Assembly (NCBI GenBank): GCA_900550035.1
Contig: URQS01000028.1
Coordinates: 1-40,573 of the forward strand
Length of the DNA: 40,573 nucleotides
Source of the DNA: an uncultured Prevotella sp.
GTDB taxonomy: Bacteria > Bacteroidota > Bacteroidia > Bacteroidales > Bacteroidaceae
Direction of reading: 5' to 3'
Numbering within the stretch: position 1 is the first letter of the stretch; every line of letters begins with the position of its first letter. The notes beneath the pieces were generated by a model that saw only the letters and a program-made list of their open reading frames with translations, did no database searches and was not told the DNA's origin. Position numbers and translations under genes: made by a program. This document shows, one piece after another, positions 35,707 through 40,573 of the stretch.

Positions 35707-38535
35707 ATGAGACAAAGACGTATCTTCTCTCTTCTTATGTGCCTTGGCAGCTGCATAGCTGTCTCGGCACAGACCTTGCCTCTCGACAGCTGCATTCGCA
35801 AAGGCAAACTCGCCAACGGGCTTACCTATTACATACGCCACAACGCCCAGACTCCAGGACAGGCCGACTTCTACATAGCGCAGCGCGTAGGCTCAATACT
35901 CGAGCAGCCCGAACAGCGCGGTCTGGCTCACTTCCTGGAGCACATGGCATTCAACGGCACACGCAACTTTCCTGACGGCAATGGCGGCGAACGCTCCGTG
36001 CGCAACTGGTGTGAGCGCAACGGCATAAAGTTCGGTGCCGACCTCAATGCCTACACCTCCATCGACCAGACCGTCTATAACATATCCAACGCTCCCGTGA
36101 GCAAGGCGGGCGTTACAGACACCTGCCTCATCATACTGCACGACTGGGCTGGCTCGCTGCTGCTCAAGGACAACGAAATCGACCAGGAGCGTGGCGTGAT
36201 ACGTGAGGAGTGGCGCACACGACGCTCACGTATGGCAACGCAGCGCATGATGGAGAATGCCATGCCTGTGATATATGCCGGGTCGAAATATGCCGACTGT
36301 CTGCCGATAGGACACATCGAAGTGGTGGACACATTCCACTACGACACGCTGCGCGACTATTATCACAAGTGGTATCGTCCCGACCTGCAGGGCATCATCG
36401 TAGTGGGCGACGTCAATGTGGACGAGATTGAAGCCAAGATAAAAGACCTGTTCCGTGCCGACACAGTGCCCGTCGGTGCCCCGCAGCGCACCTACTATAC
36501 AGTGCCCGACAACAAGGAGATGATAGTATACACCCAAGCCGACAAGGAGCAGCCCACGCTCAACTTCTCGCTCTACATGAAGCACGATGCCGAGCCACGC
36601 CAGTCGAGAGCCACACGCGAGGCATTCCTCGGCAGCTACAAGTCGCGACTCGCCATGTTCATACTGCGTCAGCGTCTGGCTCAGCTATCGCACGAGGCAC
36701 AGCCCCGGGTGATGTCGGCAAGCTGTCGCGCAGGCAGCTTCTATGTCACCACCGAAAAGGACGCCTTCGCCCTCAACCTCGGACTCATGCCCAACAATCC
36801 GCAGGCAGGCATTGATGCTGCCATAGAGATTGTGGAAAAGGCAAGACGCTACGGATTCACCGAGGCTGAGCTGGAGCATGCCAAGGTGCAGCACACCGTC
36901 AACATCGAACACCGCCTCGACAACAAGAACAAGACACGCAACGCCGAATATGCCAAGAAGATAGTATCCAGCTTCTGCGGCGACGAGCCTTGTATGAACA
37001 TTGAATACGAGGCAGCTCTGGAGGCTGAGTTCTCTGCCAGCGTCACTCTCGACGACATCAACAAGACAATGAAGGAAATGGTCGACAACCAGAACCAGGT
37101 GTGCATAGTGTTCGGACCCACCAAGTACGACGGCAAGCCATACACCATGCCGTCAGCCGATCAGTTCCGCACATGGATAGAGCACGCTCAGCAGCGTGAA
37201 TACACCAACGACAACACCGCACAGCAGGTAGACCCTGTATTCATGAAGAAGCTGCCCAAGAAGGGCAAGATACTCTCAAAGAACGCCGCCGCCAACGGCT
37301 ACACCGAATACGTACTTTCGAACGGCATAAAGGTGAGCGCACGACAGTCTGACATAGAGCCCAACCGCCTCACCATCAACATGTTCCGTCTGGGCGGACG
37401 CTCGCTCTATCCTGACACAGACGCTCCGACGCTGCAATTCCTCGGAAGCGTAGTGAAAGAGAGCGGAGCTGCCGACTTCGACTTTCTCACTCTCGAAAAG
37501 AAGCGCCGTGGCAAGGCGCTGCGTGTGGTGCCATACATCGACGACGAGGAAGAGGGCGTGAAGGGAGTGTGCGTAGCCTCCGACCTTAAGACGTGGCTGC
37601 AGATAATGTATCTGTACCTCACCAATCCGCGCAAGGACAAGGCCATATTCCACAACATGATAGCCAAGCAGCAGTCGATGCTACGCAATCGCAACGCAAG
37701 CCCCAACGTCACCTACAACGACTCGCTACGCGTAGCCGTATACGGACAGCGCAAGCGCACCCAACCGCTCACCGCCGACCGCCTCAGCGAGGTAAGCTTC
37801 GACCGCATATACCAGATTTATCACGAGCGCTTCGGCAATCTTGCCGGCATGCACCTCATCGTTACGGGCGACATACGCCAGGACGACTTCGAAGAGCTTA
37901 TCTGCCAATACGTTGCAAGTCTGCCTGGCAAGAAGAACACCAACAACGACTGCAAACCCGGACCCTACACTCTCGACATTCAGGAGGGAAAGGTTACGAA
38001 GGTGTTCCACAAAGAGATGGCAACTCCTTCGGCACAGACCAACATCGTCTATTCTGCACCTATAGCCTATACCGCCGACACAGACCTCAAGCTTGACGTG
38101 CTCTCTCAGATTATGCGCGGCGTCTACACCGAGAAGGTGCGCGAGGAAAAGGGAGGCACATACGGCGTTAACGTCGAAGGACAGTTCTGGAAATACCCTG
38201 CAGACGGATGTTCAATGGCCGTCAGCTTCCGTTGCGACCCGAACAAATACGACGAGCTTCTGCCCGTAATAGACCAGCAGCTGCAACGCATGGCAACAGA
38301 GGGTCCCACCGAGGAACAACTGGAAAAAGTGAAGGAATATGCTCGCAAGAACTACAACCGCGCCGTGCTCACCAACGGATGGTGGGAATACGTGCGCTAT
38401 CACCAGCTGCGCGAAGGCATCGACTTCAACCGCGACTATCTGCAGAAGGTAGACAGCCTCACCACAGACAGCATCCGCGACTTCTGCCGACAGCTCACAG
38501 CGGCAGGCAATCGCATTCAGGTAACAATGAAATAA
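35707..38535 (+). CDS. PqqL-type M16 family zinc metalloprotease
   Basis: A 942-residue periplasmic protease. The signal peptide is about 1-21 (AVSAQ). The inverted zinc motif HFLEH (His75, Glu78, His79) lies in RGLAHFLEHMAFNGTRNFP, a phrase characteristic of PqqL/FusC-like M16 enzymes. The third ligand is probably Glu168 in QERGVIREEW. Two homologous halves are visible; the second begins near residue 530 (ANGYTEYVLSNGIKVSARQSD), as in two-domain M16 clams that enclose and cut peptides or small proteins. The length equals that of E. coli PqqL (about 930). In E. coli PqqL and Pectobacterium FusC, such proteases process imported proteins beside a TonB receptor, and the arrangement here is similar. 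Confidence 0.93.
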   Translation: MRQRRIFSLLMCLGSCIAVSAQTLPLDSCIRKGKLANGLTYYIRHNAQTPGQADFYIAQRVGSILEQPEQRGLAHFLEHMAFNGTRNFPDGNGGERSVRNWCERNGIKFGADLNAYTSIDQTVYNISNAPVSKAGVTDTCLIILHDWAGSLLLKDNEIDQERGVIREEWRTRRSRMATQRMMENAMPVIYAGSKYADCLPIGHIEVVDTFHYDTLRDYYHKWYRPDLQGIIVVGDVNVDEIEAKIKDLFRADTVPVGAPQRTYYTVPDNKEMIVYTQADKEQPTLNFSLYMKHDAEPRQSRATREAFLGSYKSRLAMFILRQRLAQLSHEAQPRVMSASCRAGSFYVTTEKDAFALNLGLMPNNPQAGIDAAIEIVEKARRYGFTEAELEHAKVQHTVNIEHRLDNKNKTRNAEYAKKIVSSFCGDEPCMNIEYEAALEAEFSASVTLDDINKTMKEMVDNQNQVCIVFGPTKYDGKPYTMPSADQFRTWIEHAQQREYTNDNTAQQVDPVFMKKLPKKGKILSKNAAANGYTEYVLSNGIKVSARQSDIEPNRLTINMFRLGGRSLYPDTDAPTLQFLGSVVKESGAADFDFLTLEKKRRGKALRVVPYIDDEEEGVKGVCVASDLKTWLQIMYLYLTNPRKDKAIFHNMIAKQQSMLRNRNASPNVTYNDSLRVAVYGQRKRTQPLTADRLSEVSFDRIYQIYHERFGNLAGMHLIVTGDIRQDDFEELICQYVASLPGKKNTNNDCKPGPYTLDIQEGKVTKVFHKEMATPSAQTNIVYSAPIAYTADTDLKLDVLSQIMRGVYTEKVREEKGGTYGVNVEGQFWKYPADGCSMAVSFRCDPNKYDELLPVIDQQLQRMATEGPTEEQLEKVKEYARKNYNRAVLTNGWWEYVRYHQLREGIDFNRDYLQKVDSLTTDSIRDFCRQLTAAGNRIQVTMK

Positions 38536-38554
38536 CTCAAAGAAAGAACAAGAA

Positions 38555-38980
38555 ATGACAAAGAACATGCTTTCAATAAAGAAGTGCATCAAAAGAGGAG
38601 CAGCGACAACATTGCTGCTCCTCGCAGCCTCAACCATCCACGCCGACAACGTGATGACACGCCATGCCGACGGCTCCACCACCGTGCGCACCACCACCAT
38701 TTGCAACGCACGCGGCTATCGTAAGGCCACGCCCGTAGAGGTACACTTCAAGAACGGCAAAGTGCAGAAAGTGGTGGCTCTGAAAAACGAAGAAACCGTG
38801 CCCTACTTTGCCCGTGTCAAGCAGTTTCTGCTGCCACTATACAACAACCTCAAAATCTCAAAAGCCAGAAAACTCGCCCAACGCACCGACATCGACGGAT
38901 GTACCGGAGCTACATTCAGCACCAAGGCTGTACAGAAAAACATACAGGCAGCTATAGATTATTACGAGAAGAAGAAGTAG
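38555..38980 (+). CDS. FMN-binding domain protein with covalent-flavin motif
   Basis: A 141-residue exported protein. The signal sequence is about 1-30 (LLLLAASTIHA). The rest is a single FMN-binding domain (PF04205 type). The key motif is D-G-C-T-G-A-T at 114-120, matching the Dxx(S/T)GAT site where ApbE attaches FMN to threonine, here Thr120. The TFSTKAVQKNIQAAIDYY helix follows, as in NqrC/RnfG-like domains. It would be a small extracytoplasmic electron carrier. No ApbE, Rnf, Nqr or membrane reductase is encoded in the window, so the electron donor must lie elsewhere. Last gene of the operon, 19 bases after the protease. Confidence 0.88.
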   Translation: MTKNMLSIKKCIKRGAATTLLLLAASTIHADNVMTRHADGSTTVRTTTICNARGYRKATPVEVHFKNGKVQKVVALKNEETVPYFARVKQFLLPLYNNLKISKARKLAQRTDIDGCTGATFSTKAVQKNIQAAIDYYEKKK

Positions 38981-39002
38981 TAGTAGTTGTTGTATATATA
39001 AC

Positions 39003-39066
39003 AAAGCGCCCTGCAAAGACCCAAGCGTTAGTAACTAAAGCTCGGGCTTTTGCAGGGCGCTTTTTT
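39003..39066 (+). terminator. Rho-independent terminator of the receptor/M16/FMN operon
   Basis: AAAGCGCCCTGCAAA (39003-39017) pairs perfectly with 39049-39063, and a T-run ends the structure (39061-39066). An inner CCCAAGC/GCTCGGG stem tightens the loop. It lies 22 bases after the flavoprotein stop and also faces the minus-strand genes ending at 39084. Confidence 0.9.
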
Positions 39067-39083
39067 AATTTATGTCTATTGCT

Positions 39084-39362
39084 TTAAGCAATTGTTGCAT
39101 TTTGACTGATGGTTTGATTGGGTTCTTTCAATAGGTGCAAACGACCATTGGAACGGCTCACGAGGCGTAAAGGAGCGTTAGCTCCAGTAATAGAGACTTT
39201 GGGGAGACCGTACTTCACGTCAACAATATAAATAAGGTGAACTTTACAGCCTTCTTTCTCTATCCATTGTCTTGAAGTTTCTATAAAAGTGTCTACTCCT
39301 GTTCGAGTATTAGATAATATAGAAAACATTACTACATCTAATTTGTTGATACCTGAAGCCAT
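39084..39362 (-). CDS. Short protein, possibly a truncated glycosyltransferase start
   Basis: A 92-residue frame whose ATG (39362) overlaps the 3' end of the hydrolase gene by 25 bases, an arrangement typical of co-translated genes. It has no signal peptide. The opening LDVVMFSILSNTRTGVDTFIETSRQWIEKEGCKVHLIYIVDV has the strand-helix-strand order and TGVDT turn seen at the start of some GT4-like glycosyltransferases, but these are several hundred residues long. The last part (NGRLHLLKEPNQTISQNATIA) shows no family pattern and ends just before the terminator at 39066. It could be a gene remnant cut by deletion or a genuine small protein. The assignment is weak. Confidence 0.35.
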   Translation of the reverse strand: MASGINKLDVVMFSILSNTRTGVDTFIETSRQWIEKEGCKVHLIYIVDVKYGLPKVSITGANAPLRLVSRSNGRLHLLKEPNQTISQNATIA

Positions 39363-40471
39363 TTTGTTATATTATCTAATAAGGTGGTAAATGCTTGTCC
39401 TAAATAGAGCTTCGATTCTTTTCTATGGACGCTAACATAGAGTGGTAAGTAGGATTCTTGATCTTCAAATGAGTGATTTGCGTCGTCAATCGCAATAGAG
39501 AAGAAGTTAAAATGCTGGTATTTTAAAAGTGTACACTCTATTCCTTTTTGGTGTTCGATATAATTAAGCAAGTTGTCGTTTTTTGCATAAGCAATAAAGA
39601 TTGGACAGCGAATACTCTGCAGATATTTTTCCGGGTTATAGCGAATGGCTGCAAGTAGGCGTGCGTCGTTTTTGAATGGTTCTGTTTGACTTTTTACAAA
39701 TTCTTGCTGTGTTTGTACACCAAAGGATGAATTAATCAAACTCGCATGCTGCTGATAAATCTTAGCCATTTCCTTTTGCAATTCTTTTATTGCCTGCTTA
39801 TCTCTTGGTTCAGAAGCTAATATGCGAGCTATTCGGTAAATCATGTACCTAAGGATATTACTTTCTGAATATGAGTGCCACTTAAAAAAAGGAGTGAGAC
39901 GCGACATAATTTGTTCGTAATATACTTGCTCTCCTTTCACCCACATAGTAGCCAGGAGTAGAAGTTGTTTTACCTCCGTGTTTCTTGATGCCTCGATAAT
40001 AGCAACTGAACCTCCTTCACTATGCCCGATAACGCCCACGGGGTGTGAAGCGAAACGTTCGTCGGACTTCAGGAAGGCTAAAGCATCATGAAGGTCGTCA
40101 GCTGCATCATACATGGTATAACGACCTTCGTGAGGCTGATTTCCTTGAAGGGTGTCGGAATAACTGCGGTTGTCATATCTGAACGTTGTGTATCCCTTAC
40201 GGTTTAAAGAATCAGACAACGCTTTAAAGAAGCCAACATAGTCCCGATTGAAAGCTTGTGGTGGCGTTACTAAAACCAATATAGGTGATTGCTGTGGTGC
40301 TTCTGCTACTTGTGAAACAACTCCCTGAAGTTTCATCTTCCCTTTGAGTATAGGGAAAGATACTTCAATTTGTCTAATTGTTTGTGCATCAATGGGCATA
40401 ATACTGCCTAACAATAAACAGAAAGCAGTAAAATAATACTTCAATTCTTGACATCGAATTAGAGTCTTCAT
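39338..40471 (-). CDS. Exported alpha/beta hydrolase (serine aminopeptidase-like)
   Basis: A 377-residue protein from the ATG at 40471; the frame is open 21 codons further, but this start gives a proper signal peptide (MKTLIRCQELKYYFTAFCLL... ending PIDAQ at 30). The fold is clear: PPQAFNRDY with an oxyanion-type loop, a conserved RYDNRSYSD, the nucleophile elbow GHSEG (149-153, Ser151), Asp299 in YAKNDN and His333 in DDANHSF as the likely triad. A helical cap lies between about 180 and 270. It probably acts in the periplasm as an esterase or peptidase of the S33/hydrolase_4 group; substrate unknown. It is AT-rich like 3.7-8.4 kb. No convincing promoter was found in 40472-40573. Confidence 0.88.
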   Translation of the reverse strand: MKTLIRCQELKYYFTAFCLLLGSIMPIDAQTIRQIEVSFPILKGKMKLQGVVSQVAEAPQQSPILVLVTPPQAFNRDYVGFFKALSDSLNRKGYTTFRYDNRSYSDTLQGNQPHEGRYTMYDAADDLHDALAFLKSDERFASHPVGVIGHSEGGSVAIIEASRNTEVKQLLLLATMWVKGEQVYYEQIMSRLTPFFKWHSYSESNILRYMIYRIARILASEPRDKQAIKELQKEMAKIYQQHASLINSSFGVQTQQEFVKSQTEPFKNDARLLAAIRYNPEKYLQSIRCPIFIAYAKNDNLLNYIEHQKGIECTLLKYQHFNFFSIAIDDANHSFEDQESYLPLYVSVHRKESKLYLGQAFTTLLDNITKWLQVSTN

Positions 40472-40573
40472 AATCGATATTTGTAAATACAAAACTCCAC
40501 CCTTCTTTAATAAGAAAGATAAGTAACTGTTCAAAATTAATTTTATAAATATGAATAATTCACGAATAAGTTC

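Overview
The window comes from the chromosome of a Bacteroidales bacterium, most likely Prevotella or a close relative. The evidence is the pairing of SusC and SusD proteins, FecR with an ECF sigma factor, GLPGLI, DUF4843, DUF4876 and DUF6850 families, lipoprotein signals of the TSC or GSC type, promoters of the TTTG-N19-20-TAnnTTTG kind, and weak ribosome binding sites. No RNA genes, CRISPR arrays or complete insertion sequences were seen.

Layout. (1) 1-1363: GDP-L-fucose synthase behind a C-rich intergenic repeat. (2) 1364-1903: non-coding, with a palindromic repeat and a promoter. (3) 1904-8408: an AT-rich peptide-maturation/export-type locus. It has a membrane-bound TPR regulator, a TonB-dependent outer-membrane protein and a GLPGLI protein, followed by three remnants: the N-terminus of a probable radical-SAM peptide maturase, the C-terminal half of a peptide-exporting ABC transporter, and the N-terminus of an HlyD protein. 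(4) 8512-13656: a tripartite efflux pump (TolC, HlyD/EmrA, DHA2-type MFS) and an AraC regulator. (5) 13703-16179: an AAA/DUF4143 ATPase preceded by three evenly spaced palindromes, then a membrane acyltransferase. (6) 16451-28324: a SusC/SusD uptake locus on the minus strand with FecR anti-sigma, DUF4843 and PKD-like lipoproteins. A sigma factor faces the other way, and the locus is bracketed by two closely related thioredoxin-like proteins. (7) 28504-39066: a six-gene plus-strand operon with its own promoter and terminator: TonB receptor, DUF4876 lipoprotein, DUF6850 outer-membrane protein, cysteine-laddered repeat protein, PqqL-type M16 protease and FMN-binding flavoprotein. (8) 39084-40471: an alpha/beta hydrolase overlapping a short, probably truncated ORF.

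How the parts work together. The SusC protein carries an N-terminal STN signalling domain, so it fits a relay SusC -> FecR -> sigma factor acting on the same locus. The last operon joins surface capture, a periplasmic M16 protease and a covalent-flavin protein. That combination resembles protein-piracy systems (FusA/FusC, YddA/YddB/PqqL) and is the best candidate here for an undescribed system. The peptide locus in region 3 appears to have lost its maturase and exporter by deletion while keeping its outer-membrane and regulatory genes.
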